Position numbers and translations under genes: made by a program. This document shows positions 20,151-33,139 of a DNA stretch of 62,000 bases, piece after piece. A model generated the notes under the pieces. That model had not been told where the DNA came from, searched no databases, and saw only the letters and a list, made by a program, of their open reading frames with translations. Positions within the stretch are counted from its first letter, which is position 1. Each line of letters begins with the position of its first letter. This stretch comes from Adiantum capillus-veneris (lineage: Eukaryota > Streptophyta > Polypodiopsida > Polypodiales > Pteridaceae), in assembly GCA_014529385.2 (NCBI GenBank), contig CM043947.1, positions 125,743,891 to 125,805,890 of the forward strand, in the 5' to 3' direction.

Positions 20151-20185
20151 CGCGCGCGCGCGCGCGCACACACACACACACACAC
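20151..20185. repeat. Alternating (CG)n(CA)n tract
   Basis: About eight CG and nine to ten CA units in uninterrupted purine-pyrimidine alternation, about 325 bases upstream of the first G3BP-like coding exon. Such tracts can adopt Z-DNA. Confidence 0.95.
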
Positions 20186-21317
20186 GCATCTCCAGTAAGC
20201 TCGGACCTTCGTGAACAGATCTTGAGCGCCAACCTTCTTGCAGTCGTCGACGCGACTCTGAATGTGAATGTAGAGAAAGATTGTGTCAGCTAAAGCTTAC
20301 GACTCACGTTTCAACCATACAAGTCCCATGATAGTTTATATGTTGGAAGGTGAAAAAGACGGTAAAGGCCTTTCTTTTCTTTTGCCAAAAACAAATTACC
20401 ATTTATTCCAAGAGATGTTAGCTCAACAAGTACCCATTCTCTAAGTATGCATTGAAAATGTTCAAAGCGTTATCTAATTTAATGTCAAAAGTCTACCATT
20501 TCAATTTGTCAGCCAATCAAGCTACTCAAACAAGTACCAGCTCTCACAACAACAAGAGCAAGTCCCCCTTCATCATAAAAATCTACAGTGAGATCACGTA
20601 ATCACAATGAAGCCAAAGTAATGTGTGGAAAATAGAAACCTGTGATAGAAATCCTTCCATAATATCAAGTCTGTCAAGAGAATGGTAAATCCACGTAGCA
20701 CACAGCAAATCAGTCGCACCCATAAACTTTTCCACCTTCTTTCCCTCAATCACACTTATCAAGCAATTTCCTTACCCTTTCAACCTTTCTTTCTAAGCAA
20801 AAAAATCACACTTGAAGATAACACAAGTCCTAGTGAGGGATAGGGATCCCTCACCTTTGCATAGGATGGGAGCAGCAAAGTAGCACATATGCCAACCTCC
20901 AGGCTTGTGTAGAGCAGTCTTAGTGTACTAGGAGAAATCCATTCAATATGTTAGGTACTTGCAAGTAGCCGAAGACAAGTAGTAACATTTGACAGGCATA
21001 GGGTATGATGCCATTAAAAATAAAAACACAGCTATGTAAATACCATGATCGAGAAGGGGAGAGGAAGCACTGAGGACATAAATCCATTTAGAGCATAGAT
21101 TAAAGAGCATGCCTTAGTGTGGCCATCATCCATTTCAGCACTTAGTAGGTAGAGAGCAAGTTGTAAGTGGTCTGTGCAGGAGTCCCCATCAGCTGCTGCA
21201 GGAGAAAGCAATTGAATTCATGGCATTATGAGCCAGTCAGCAAGTCAAAAGGAGGAGAGTAAAACCACATCAACAAGAAGGCATGCATTCCAAGGGGGGA
21301 AGGTGGTCAGTGCACCA

Positions 21318-21349
21318 GAGGGGGGAGGGGGGGGGGGGAGGAGGAGGTA
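21318..21349 (+). repeat. G-rich tract
   Basis: Runs of 6 and at least 12 G separated by single A, followed by GGAGGAGG. A G-quadruplex is possible on the plus strand. Confidence 0.9.
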
Positions 21350-22742
21350 CTGCCACGACACGACGCTTACGTATAGAATTAAGTGCCAATCCCAAGATCC
21401 CAAAGGGAGTTAGGATAAGGACAATTATGCGGAGGCACCACCATTATTGCACTCGTGTGAGGAGTTATTTGAGGCCACATGGTGAGGAGGAAATCCAGGA
21501 ACCTATGCATTGTAAAGTTTTAGAGAGAAATTTTAAAAAAAACAATTATAGCACAAAGATGTCCATTATTTTATGAAGAATGTATAGATCGGATCTTAGC
21601 AATACAATAGTGAAGCATACTTTCGTAACCTCGGTAAGATCTAGGAAGAATAGGCAAGAAGCCCAATGAAGGTTTATTGGTGAGCATCTACCAAGCACAG
21701 GTTTCACAATAGACAACTTCAAGCATTAGATCATCTTCAAAGTCACAATCCGAGAACACATTCCCCTTGTTTTTGCATAAAAAAAGAACCCCCAAGACAA
21801 TATGGCCCTTGCGTAGAGGAGATCATAAAGAATAGTAATGAAAGCTACTTCACTCCCCAAGGAGCCCAAACATTCAACTGAACAAGAGCATCTCATCAAG
21901 TTCAAATAAATTTTATTCAAGGGTGTATTCCACAAAGACAGGCTAGTGTCCATGGAGTCTAGTTAAAGTCCCACAATTCACGGAGCAATAGTATGTGTGT
22001 GTGTGTGTGTGTAAGCAATAAACAATTAAAGACTACACCATTCAAGCCTGTATACAGTATGAGAGGAAAAGGGTGATGCTTTTATTAAGAAGGCTACTAT
22101 GTACAAGAACGTAAGTATGAAAAGTAAGTGTTTGCCCTTGCAAGTGATCCAAAAAACATCCTACTATGCAAGCTTCAATCTTGTTATCTGCATCCATCAT
22201 AAACCAAGAGCACTAGAATTAGTTTATGGACTACATGTGTCAAAAGATCAAAGCACGTGTTATAGATGTCCACATAGAGAGGTTTGAGGATATTAGGGAC
22301 TTGATTGGCCACGGTTGGATAGCGGATGGCAATGTAGGGGCCAAGGAGAATTTCTTATATCCTTAGGCTCAGAGGGTTCCATGTTGTTGCTTTTAAATAG
22401 CATATGGTTGGTAGGTCTATGGGTGAGGGGCAGCTGGTTTCTGCATCTATTGTGGGTAAGTGGGGTGATGGGGTTAAAAGAAGTGGGGTTATTGCTGCCA
22501 TGCAAGGTAGTGGAGTGGTCCACTACACTGTCATAAGGTACCTTTGGTATCAAAAATCATTTATTCCCATGTTGATCTACCTTTATTGGATTTAAACCAA
22601 GCTTTGTAGGAGTTTCTTTATGAGTATCTAAGCTAGTGGTCTCACCAAGTAGCTTCCTTTATGCTAGTGTGTGTGTGTGTGTGTGTGGAAAAGGATCAAG
22701 CTTTAAATTCATTCAAAAGATGGGCTCAACAAATAGCACCAC

Positions 22743-22745
<3 letters not shown>

Positions 22746-22795
<50 letters not shown>
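22746..22795. repeat. (GT)n microsatellite
   Basis: About 25 GT units without interruption, with a shorter (GT)n at 22668-22686. Confidence 0.97.
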
Positions 22796-22797
<2 letters not shown>

Positions 22798-24952
22798 CTG
22801 TTTTAACTTATATAATAAGACATAAATGAACTTTTACATTCAAAAGACAGCTGGCTTTAGAGAAAAGGCAAAAATTAGAAAATTAGTACAAAAATAACTT
22901 AGTCTTAGAAATATCTTTGTACATGGCATATGAGAATGAAGCCACATTCTAGTATACAATGATAGTGATCCAATAAAGAATTACTTCCCAAGTGGTCGGA
23001 GCAAGTGTACTATCTGATTGACGATAGATTTAAGCCAAAAAAAATCCAAGAAAGGATAGAGTCCTCACCTGCATCCATCCAAACAAAAACAACAAATTCG
23101 TTAATCTTGGATGTGTTTTACAGGTGTCAATGGACTATATCAGTTGTTATCCATGTCCATCTTACAACTTTTAAAAAAAAAAATTTAAACCACTATCCAA
23201 AGTGTTCATGTATTTTAGTCCTTTGGTTTTTTCTACCCCAAAGATTTTAGAAGAAGTACTTATAAGTATGGTAAATGTATATCCCCATTTTTTTAGATTT
23301 TAAATAGCATATATCTTTTGATAAAAAAGGCCACCATCTCTCTTGAACCCAGTGTCTTAATCCCCATAACATCTCTCAGATCAGTCTTTCAATACCAGCC
23401 AGTTTTGTCAGGCTCCAAATTCTCTAGCTTTTTTAAGTATCATGAAGCCATAAACTATTCAAAACAACACCTACAGATATCTCTCAATGAAAAAAATATT
23501 CCATTTTAAAGGTATTAAAACTCGATGGTGTTATCATGCCAATTCAGATTTCTCATACCCACTTGGGCTTTACAGGATTCAACTTACCTCAGTTAGCATG
23601 CCAAATGAGAAGAAAACCCATTAAATGAGGCAAAGCCAAGAGGTTTAGAGAAAAGAACCTATTTATAGCTTGTCTATCAAAAAAGAAAAAACCTATATTT
23701 GTTTACGGTTTTGTCAGCGTCATGCTATATAAGACAATATGTGAGATCATAAGCAAGTATAGCAATCCCAAAAAATGGCATAAGGGAAGAAAAAACCCCA
23801 TTGCACCACGCAATAATATGCAAAATTTTCCACGCGTCAGATACAGAGTAAAAAAGCCACAACTTTAGGCTACGTATGATCGACAAAACAAACGTTAGTA
23901 CCAGGTACAAAAAGATCCCCAATTTTTATTGTCCGATTATTGCAAATCAAGCGCCACTACTCTGGTTATGCATGGGTTCCAGAATCCTCAACCATAATGA
24001 ATTTAAGGTACTATACAAGATATCAAAAGCCCTTTGTTATAAGAAGCCAACATCCTACCATAAAAAACCCAAAAAAAAAACAAAGAGTACTCAGCGCGAA
24101 ATCTTTAAACCCATCAATATTTATCTTTAGTTTCATCAGAAAAACAGGTAACACAGACCAAAGTGTTTCACCATCCCTCCCATAAACTATCAGTTTATGC
24201 ACAATATGCAGTTACAACATAGTTCCCAACAAGAAAACCAGGTTAAGTCAAGAAATACCTATGCGATACATATAATAGTAAAGAAGTGTTCATGCAGTAT
24301 GTACAAACCATTAATCAAGGTACCCTTGTCAAGGCGAATACCAACCTCTGATGGTAGTTCAACGACTTCCATAGCTTCACAATGTTAAACCCCTCATTCC
24401 TTGCTTTAAACACACACAAAGAGAGAAACACCCACAGACTAAGTGAGGGGCCAAAGCACCCTCACCTTATATGGTGCATCCGGCTTGCTCAAGGTGAGAA
24501 GATGCCCCACGATCGATTACTCAGTGGCTATGGTCTCCCAAGCCGTCTCTATGGCCACTCCTGCTTGCATACAGGGATCGAGTTGAGAGGGAGAGAGAGC
24601 ATGTGTAGGAGTTAGCATAGACTACTGCGTGTTGTAATATAGTCAAGGGGGACAGAGAGAGCCATCAAGCGTGAGTTTTAGGGTAATGAAATCCACGATC
24701 TCTACAAAATCTCCTAAGGAGTGGGTACCCATGAGGTATTAGAAGGAGGAGGGTTAACCCCCCCATTTATTAAAAAAAAAACCGACTAGTTTGATAGTTT
24801 AGGTTTTCAACCTAGGAATAATACACAAGGTAAAATAGGGATCCGTGTATGAAAGGAAAAATATGTTTTTTTGTTCTATTTATATAGTCAAACTACTCTA
24901 TATCTAGAATAATCCCTTAAAAATACCCATCAAGGTACAATGACAAAGTTAG

Positions 24953-24956
<4 letters not shown>

Positions 24957-25044
<88 letters not shown>
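24957..25044. repeat. (GT)n(GA)n compound microsatellite
   Basis: About 24 GT units run directly into about 20 GA units. Confidence 0.97.
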
Positions 25045-25050
<6 letters not shown>

Positions 25051-25289
25051 TGAGACTAGAGTGTGGAAGGAGCACGACCTACAACAATTGGAGCTTCATG
25101 GAAGCTCCGTTTTAATCAAATGTGTTAGTACTGAGGTTAGTAAATCGATGGTCGGCCATGTTTAGCTAGTAAACACCGTGACCTTAACTACGCACTAGTA
25201 AAAAGGCCAATGTATGTCAAAAGGCCAATATACCTTTAAGCAAGTTATGGACATATATACAAAGAATGTAGAGTTTTGGATCTCCACCC

Positions 25290-26010
25290 AATGCCCATGA
25301 TCACTCAAAAGGATGCACACTTCTCAAAGGGTAGACCTTTGGTAAGTAAATGAGTATGGTTGTCCTATATGTGAAGCTTGACAAGCTCAATGCACTTGTC
25401 CTTAATATGTATCTCACAAATGAAGTGATGTCTCACATCACTATGCTTCATATTTCCATGAAACATTGGATTCCAAGCTCGGTGTTGAGTATCACAATGC
25501 AAATGCATTAATGCCTAAACCTTACATCAGACAAGTAACCCATATACCTTCCTTGCTAGCATCTGACACAACAACATACGTGCTTCTAAACAAATTGAGA
25601 CGTACAAACTTGCAAATAATACAGCTATAAAATTGCACCAATAGTGCATGGAAAGACATAACCTAATATAGACCTTTTTTGTCCACAATCCGTGAATAAT
25701 TTACATCCATGTAGCCCAACTATACGTGTGTATTTGTCTTTAAACCAAATGCACAACTCTTTTGTACCATTTAAGTATCTCATCACACCTTTCACTACCT
25801 ATCAATGCTTCTTGTTGGGATTTTCCATAACTTCGCTTTTGACTCCTTCTACAAATGCAATGTGTAGACAAGCCCCAATCATGGTACATCAAAGAACCAA
25901 CAATAGAGGCATACAATATCCTAGCCTTTTTAACTCTTTCTTCATTAGATTTGAGATATTACTATTGACTAAGTTTCACATATGGATCAACTTGATGTCC
26001 TCTATGGAAA
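25290..26010 (-). pseudogene. Ty1/copia pol 3' relic (RNase H)
   Basis: Minus-strand fragments in shifting frames match the end of copia pol in order: MENPNKKH, then VVKGVMRYLNGTKELCIWF (the copia VLRYLKGT motif), GYVF, then KHSDVRHHFICEIHIKDKCI (the SKHIDVRYHFI motif), and LLTKGLPFEKC (the DIFTKALP motif). Stops and frameshifts are frequent, so this is an old relic. No LTR was found next to it. Part of the gap to 26363 holds nothing recognisable. Confidence 0.85.
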
Positions 26011-26358
26011 CCTCTCCATGAATTTTCCATAGAGTAGTCATCTCTATACTATCTAATGCACCTTGAAGGCTCCTTGCCATGTGGCATAAGGAGAGGGACT
26101 AGAAGGGTAAGTGGGGGCCAAGGCAAAGAAAAGAAGTGGGGAGTGGACACCAAGGCTTGGTGTGTTATAATTGATTTTGGCTTCTCAAAATTTGCTTTGA
26201 CAAAGGTAGCCAATGAATATTGGGTCCTCAACTCCTCAGAAGAAGAACAAAGAAAAAAGGACCCTACTGCTTTTACATATAGGGACCATATCCCATTAGC
26301 TCAAGCTTTTTGGGTGTGCAAAGACTCTGTATCATTTCTATTTTGGGGAAACTAATGT

Positions 26359-26363
26359 GCCAT
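26359..26363. repeat. Left target-site duplication of element E (GCCAT)
   Basis: GCCAT left of the element matches ACCAT (33997-34001) right of it in four of five bases. Confidence 0.65.
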
Positions 26364-27237
26364 TGTTGGGAGGCGTTGTAGCAACGACCTAATCGCAACC
26401 CACATAAAATTATCAAATATGTGGATCGGCAACCCAGCTAGGGGCATGGAAGCAGGAGCATCGAATGAATAGAAATAGAGGATTCAAGAGATCACCTCTT
26501 TAATGCAAGTAGAGATTAGCTATGGAAAGACTAACTCTAATCATACTCTAATCACTAATCAAACAACTCCTTATACACACATCAAGTCCACCGGAGTCAG
26601 ACTTACCATAGACTAGAAACCCCAAGCACACTAATGATAAGCACTCACTAACTACATTGGTGTTGGGCTTTCCAATCACCACATGTCAATTACGACACTT
26701 CAACAATAGTTACACACACGAGGTGAATGGTGCATTGGTGCTAGAATTTCATAAAACCTATCTACACACAAGTAAACAATAGGGCACACACACTAATTAC
26801 AAGATTAAGACCCAACTTAATCAACCTAATTAGTGATGCTAAATATCACAAATCAAATGCTTGTAGAAGAATAGGAGTGGTTAATAGCAAGAAGTACATA
26901 CCTCTCTCAAATCTACAATAATGAGAGTGTAATACTACTTCATGACATAATGAAATGTAGAGAAGAAGTAGACTAATGAGAAAATAGGAATTAGATTAAT
27001 CAAGAAGAGCTTACTCTAATTACAATGATTAGCACTAGCCTCTTAAGCATGGGCATTAAGCTCAAGACTAGGCCATAGAGTGAACACTTAAGAGAGAGAG
27101 AGAGCTCTCAAAAGTGGATCCTCAAGAGTGTATACTCAAGAATGAAGCCTCCTTGCATAAAGGCTTCCTTTTAAAGGATTTCACCAAAATCCCTTCTACT
27201 ATGGGTTTAAGCTTGAGCCCTCTAACTAGCACATACA
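26364..27237 (-). repeat. Element E 3' LTR
   Basis: An 874-bp repeat of 33140-33996 with plus-strand ends TGTTGGGAGG and CACATACA. The two copies differ by scattered substitutions and short indels, clearly more than the T1 pair, so E is older than T1. Confidence 0.93.
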
Positions 27238-27252
27238 TTCCCCCCTTCCTAA
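27238..27252 (-). other. Element E polypurine tract
   Basis: The plus strand TTCCCCCCTTCCTAA, a purine run on the minus strand, abuts the 3' LTR. The minus-strand frame across it (ENVRQIRKGGM) resembles the usual tail of a gypsy pol, perhaps a trace of an autonomous ancestor. Confidence 0.75.
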
Positions 27253-30200
27253 TTTGGCGCACGTTCTCGTGTGCCGGTGAAGCAAGACAAGGTGACATGG
27301 TAGAAAGCAAGTCCATGGAAGAAATGTTGAGCTGCAAAACATAAGAACAAGTAATGAGCATCAAAGGCTAACAAGAATAAATCAATCATGAAGTACAGAG
27401 AACAATCATGCAAAGTGAATTTTTGGCTTCTAAAAGATGGGTGAATCATAGTCAAAAAACTAGACAATGTAAAGCAAAAAAATATTTAAACTATCGTGAA
27501 GATATATAAACCACTTGAAATTCCAGTTGTATGCATGAAACACAAGCAATCAATTAAGACCCTATGCTAATGCAAGTTCAAAAACCTACTAGCCTAAAAA
27601 CTATGTGACCAATCTTAATAAATCATTCAAGTCTATCATGTCTGGGCTATAAAAAAGCTCCTAATCTATTAGTACATTGTCACAGCTTTTTGAAGCTCAT
27701 GGAAGTTTGTTTTTGTCATTCATTGAAAAAATTAAAACACATTACAAGGCTACCACCCCAAGGCAAGTCTAGGTGCAACTCTCGGCTCCTTGAACTCTCA
27801 AGAAGGTGTTCCAAAATCCTATTAGCCTACCAAGGCGACGGCTAACCCCTATCAGCCCAGGGCATCGGTTTAGGGCCTTGACCAAGCGAGCCAAGGTGAT
27901 TCCCCGCCTGCCAAGTGCCAATAAGGCGCTAGGCCTCACATAGACACAACATAACATATAAATTTTTCTTTTCATATGTCTAGTAGCATTTTTGCTACTT
28001 TTTCTTGACACTTTGTTGCTTCATTGTTTCATTTTTGGCACTTTTTTATTTCTTCCATTATGAGATGCTTATGGCAATTGGACTAAAGGACTAAAGCCTA
28101 ATCATAACCCTAAGTCATGTTAAAAATAAATGGAGTATTAAAACTATTACTAAGAGTTTAGGACTAATGAGAAATGAACCTACATTAACCTAAGGTCAAG
28201 GCCAATTACCTATGATTAGCACACATAAAACCTAAATTTTTGATGAGTTAATATTCACAAAGCAAAGTGTTGAAACTTTAGTATGCCTAGCTTTTGAACA
28301 TGAAACAACCATAGCTTAGAAGAAAAAATTACTTAAGCCAAGCATAGAGAATGGAGAGATGAACAAAAGAGAAAAATCATGGAAGGATTATACCTATTCA
28401 TGCTCTTTGTGTATCCTTCAGCAATCATCCCCTTTGTGCAGAGAAGTCTCTTGATCGTTTTTATTTGCAAAAGAAGCTTTTTGAAGCTAAGTGAAAACAC
28501 AAGCTACAAAAGCCAATTATTGAAAGCCAAACGCACACAAAAACATTAATGAAATCCTAATGCTAGGGTCTTGCATACCCGAATTTGCCAAAGGAAAAAA
28601 ACCCAAGGGAAAAAAGTGTCTTTGGTTATGCACATGATGCTCTTTGTAGCAAATTTATGCATACATATCAAAATGAGAGAGAATGAGCTTCTATATAAGC
28701 AAATTTTGCAATTTTTACAATCTCTCATGCATGATTCAAAGTTGATTAGTTTCTAGCTCTATGAAATATGGAATTTAAAACAAGCCAAGAGCTGAAAATA
28801 ATGCAACTTGATGAAATGAAGTGGCTCTTCAAGCAAATTTTACATTTTTAAAGCTTTCCAAAAAGTTGGCTAACAACTAGCTCACATGAAATTTTACATT
28901 TTTAGAGCAATCTACGAGCTAGAGATGTCTGCAACTTGATGAAATGAAAATGAATGGCTCTCAATAGCCAAATTGTGTACTTGAAAGCTCTCAAAAAAGT
29001 TGGGTAAACCTAGCTCAAATAAAAACATTTTCACTTTAGACCAAGCTATGAGCTAGCATGTATACAACTTTGAATCCAAAGAATTGAATGGCTCTAAATA
29101 GCCAAGTTTTGAAATTTTTTGCAATGACGACCCCTTCTTGGATCAATGAAAGTACACTCTTGCCACACCCCTTCAAAATAGCTCAAATCATTAGTGCTCT
29201 TAAGCATTTGAACATCCAATACAAGCACTAGAAGCATGCTCAATCACAAGGCCAATATTTTTAATGTTATCTCATGGTCATCCAAACTAGCACGATGGTT
29301 AGTGCTATGCAAGAATTTTTCTTTGGAATTAAGCACTAAAAATGTATCAAGCAATACACACTCGAGACCAAGTATCAATGCATCATTTGGTCAAAAGTGA
29401 GACTTCCATGCATGTAAAAATGAACTTTTCTTTTAGTGTAAAAAGCTCTTGATCAAACCAAACACCACATCATGCTTAATCATAATTCAATGGTCCTTTG
29501 AGCGAGTTCAATGGTTAATGTTATGTAGTGATTTTTGCATTCAAACCAGACACTAACATGCAACAAGCTAATCAAGTCAAGCATAAAGTCCCAACCAAGC
29601 ACAATTCTTCATCCAATGTAACTCTCAAACCCATATGCATGTCACAAGGAATTATTCATTTAATGCAGTGAAAATGCCAATGAAATTGAGTTCCAACCCA
29701 TGCACACTCCGAATTTTGGTGCAATGGAACTGATTGCACAATCATAGCAATACAACAATGTCCACGCCATGCTCTCATGCAGCAGGTTATCACATACAAA
29801 GCAATATGGCCAATGAATGTACATAAAACGGGTAGCTCAAACTCTCGGGTCTATGCAAAAATTCCAAGCTTTCCCTTTGTCAAGCAAAAATCATTCTTTT
29901 CTGAACCAAGAGTTTTGAATTTCCAATCTAAAAGTCAAACGAGTTTTGATGGCATCCCTATTATTTTCCATGGCTAATTTCACGAGAGTATATGGGTTTC
30001 AAAGGGGAGGAAGGTGATCCAGTGGGAGTCACCTCCTTCATTTTTTATTTTGATTTTTGATTAGTTGTGTATTGTCTTTTTTTTTTCCTTTGAATAGCTC
30101 ACGACATCGATCGCCAACCTATGGGAACGTTAGAAAGCGAGAGGGAGGGGAAGGGCTCGCTGCAGTCGAAAGTAGGGAGAGCAATGGATGGTGCAACTGC

Positions 30201-30443
30201 ATGGTACCAGTTGCATGATGTTGCTTGTGGGCTCAATCTCCTATAGGAGGGTCGAGAATCGGAGGAGGTTGTGTGTGCTATAAAGTTGCACCAAGCCAAG
30301 CTAGAACAGGTGTCGCAGCCTGCAGGCCACGCTCAAGACAGAGAGAGGGCTTTTGTGTCGATGGCGCAGAGAGTGTGGGCATGGCAGTAGGGTGAGCTGG
30401 CATTGCAAGTGAAGCAGCGCGGGCAACACATCAATGGACTCGG

Positions 30444-30446
<3 letters not shown>

Positions 30447-30497
<51 letters not shown>

Positions 30498-30990
30498 TGT
30501 GTTTTGAGATCCATCACAAAAAGCGCAGGAAAGGTCGCGACTTCGTGTGTGTGCGTGTTTTGGTGTATTTTTAGCAGGTCCGAGCGCGGGTGTGTGGGGT
30601 CTGAGCCATTGAACGCATGCAGTTGGGATTCTGGGAACTAGGCGCGCATGTGTGTGTGTGTGTGTGTGTGGACGAGGTGGTATTGGCTCGACACAGAACG
30701 AGGGTGAGAGTGAATGAAGGAGCTAGTTAGCGTGTGCGTGAGTTTATTAGGCTGGGGTATTGCAAGCCGCAAATAGGAAGAAAATAGGCATGCAGGCTTG
30801 GGGCCTTCTCCAGAATAGCAAAGGTGCACTATGTGTGAGTGTGTGAGTTTTGTCTTGCAAGAAAAGCTGCACACAATTGGGTCACTTGGGTGTCGTTTTG
30901 TGTGTGTGTGTGTGAGTTTATGTGTTTTTGGGTGTTGAGAAAATGCCAAGGGAGCGACCTTTTGTGTGTGTGTGTCGTTTCCTTTACACA
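30447..30990. repeat. GT-rich tract within element E
   Basis: Perfect (GT)n at about 30447-30500 and 30650-30670, with looser GT-rich sequence between and beyond. Open frames through it encode only repeated Cys-Val or Thr-His and are not genes. Confidence 0.85.
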
Positions 30991-33116
30991 TTTTCAGGCT
31001 CGAGCGGAGTGTGGGAGTGTGGAGAGCCCTTTCTATATTTTTCTTGAAATTTCCGCTTGGGGGCTTGTTCCCATGATAGGCTAGGAAGTTAGGGGGACAC
31101 TCTCATGCAATATGGAATGCACAAATAGTTTCCATGCTTAACACCATTTTGACAAATCTGATCACATAATTTCATGTTCACGGCAATGAGACCTCACACA
31201 TCAAAGATTCGGCAAAAATAAGTGAATATTCTTATAAAAAATTCATTAAGTTATTCACTAGTACAAGTAATTAGCCATGCACCAAAATTTTGTATATATC
31301 AACATGTAGTCTATCATTCTCCACTTCAATTGAAATTTGCAATTCAAATTTCAAAATGGTATCAATTTATAATAAATAGGGAGATTCCCTCATGCTTGAT
31401 TAATGCACACTTTTTCTTTCAATTACCAATTCGATCTCTCTTCCTACATTAGTGCATTTTTGCCATATCCGGTCAATCAATTGGCATACATCATGATGGT
31501 AATACCTAAAATCATTTTCAATTATGTAGAAATTGAATCATTCCAAGTTAATTATACACACATGGACACCATCCATTTTAGGTCTTGCAATTATCATAAT
31601 TGGTAATTGCTCCCAATCATTCATCTTCAATTTGGACATCAAATGCCATTGAGTAAGCACACACATTATTGCATTTTTTCCATGTTCATCAAATTGATTC
31701 ATCATTAGCATGGAAATACTAAAAATCTACACAATTAAGTACCAATTGAGTAATCTATCTCAATTCTCAAAGCCAATTGTGACACACACATCAATTATTT
31801 GGCCAAATTAATCATCATAATTGGTAAAAAATACCAATTATTCATTCAAAATCCGGATTGCACGTGCCATTGAGTAGGCACACACACCCAAATTTAGGCC
31901 AAAATTTTATGCAACTATTCCAACAATTTCTCATTGCAATGCGCAAATTGCAAGTTCGATCAAGCATATGTGAATGCATGCATGCTTAATTTCTAAAAAA
32001 TAACACTATTTTTACCCAATCAAGCAATGCACATACTAAAAAATTAAGCACAAAAATTGAAATTTGGCTCAATTGGCAATGCATTTAGTCTTATACTTAA
32101 TGATTGCACACACTTTTTATGAACATTTCACAATAAAAAATCATTTAGGTGCCCTAATTGACCATCAATCATAGAAAATCAAGTGGTCTTGGATAGGCAC
32201 ACACACTCAATTTTTGCCCAAATTTTTGCCATTTAGGCTTATCCAATGATTGAATTAGCCTAGCATACATATCACTTACATGATTGCATACTCATTTATC
32301 ATCAATTTTATCAATTTTTACGCATGCACACACTCAAGATTAGGTGCCCACACACTTGAATTTTTTGACATTTTTTTTTCCTGTTTGGTACATGCACACA
32401 CAATGATTTTATGCACACATATGAATTCTTGATGAGAATTAAGCATTATTCTGATACACCAAAAGTTAATTAGTCAAAATTTGACCATCAATTTCATTCC
32501 AAGTGAATAAAATTAGGTGCAAAGTGTAGGTCAATTGAATTACACACTTAATTTTAGCAAATAATTAGCACACATTGAACCACATTAATCAATCAAGAAT
32601 TGATATGAGCAAGTAATGCACTTACATCGTAATTACACTCCAAGTTATCTCTTTGCTCCACACAAAGACGCATCATTGCACACAAAAGTGAGTGCACCAT
32701 CAAATCGGCTCCAACATTGACCATTGTAGGCAAAAAATCAAACACCCAAATCATCAAATTAGGCATAAATTAGCACAATTAACTTGATTAAAGTGATGAT
32801 TCCACCTCTTACAAGGGGATTTATCATACATTACACTTCAAATGTTAGTGGTTAGGTTAGCAAAGTTAGTAAAAAATTAGTAAAAACTAGCATGAAATTA
32901 GTACAATTAGCATGGATATGAAGCGAAATTAGCAAGGATTAGTATGAAATTAGTGAAATTGGGGGTTTGGGGTATTCATAATTCAACATTAGCATCAATT
33001 ACTTGCACAACATCATCAAATCACACCAAAATTGAGTTACATACACTAAATAACCAACAAAATTAGTAGTGAAATTACTCTATTCTACACATCCTACACT
33101 CACTAGCTTAGGTTAT

Positions 33117-33139
33117 CGATCCCCGACAACAGCGCCAAA
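33117..33139 (-). other. Element E primer binding site
   Basis: The minus strand beside the 5' LTR reads TTTGGCGCTGTTGTCGGGGA, the same type of TGGCGCCGTTGCCGGGGA site seen in many plant gypsy elements. It matches a tRNA 3' end, but the tRNA is not identified here. Confidence 0.82.

Larger units (their letters stand above)
19830..25289. other. Upstream and intergenic sequence of the G3BP-like gene, no further gene recognised
   Basis: AT-rich, low-coding sequence. It contains (CT)n at 20083-20124, an alternating CG/CA tract 20151-20185, a G-rich tract 21318-21349, (GT)n at 21995-22012, 22668-22686 and 22746-22795, and (GT)n(GA)n at 24957-25044. The short open frames are not supported. A 5' untranslated exon of the G3BP-like gene probably lies here; no site can be chosen with confidence. 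Confidence 0.5.

Noticed and set aside
22293-22553. Overlapping frames on both strands (86 and 73 codons)
   Set aside because: No domain, splice context or repetition; both strands open by chance in GC-richer sequence.
30447-30991. Cys-Val and Thr-His repeat frames in the GT-rich region
   Set aside because: Translations of microsatellites; length comes from the repeat, not from coding constraint.
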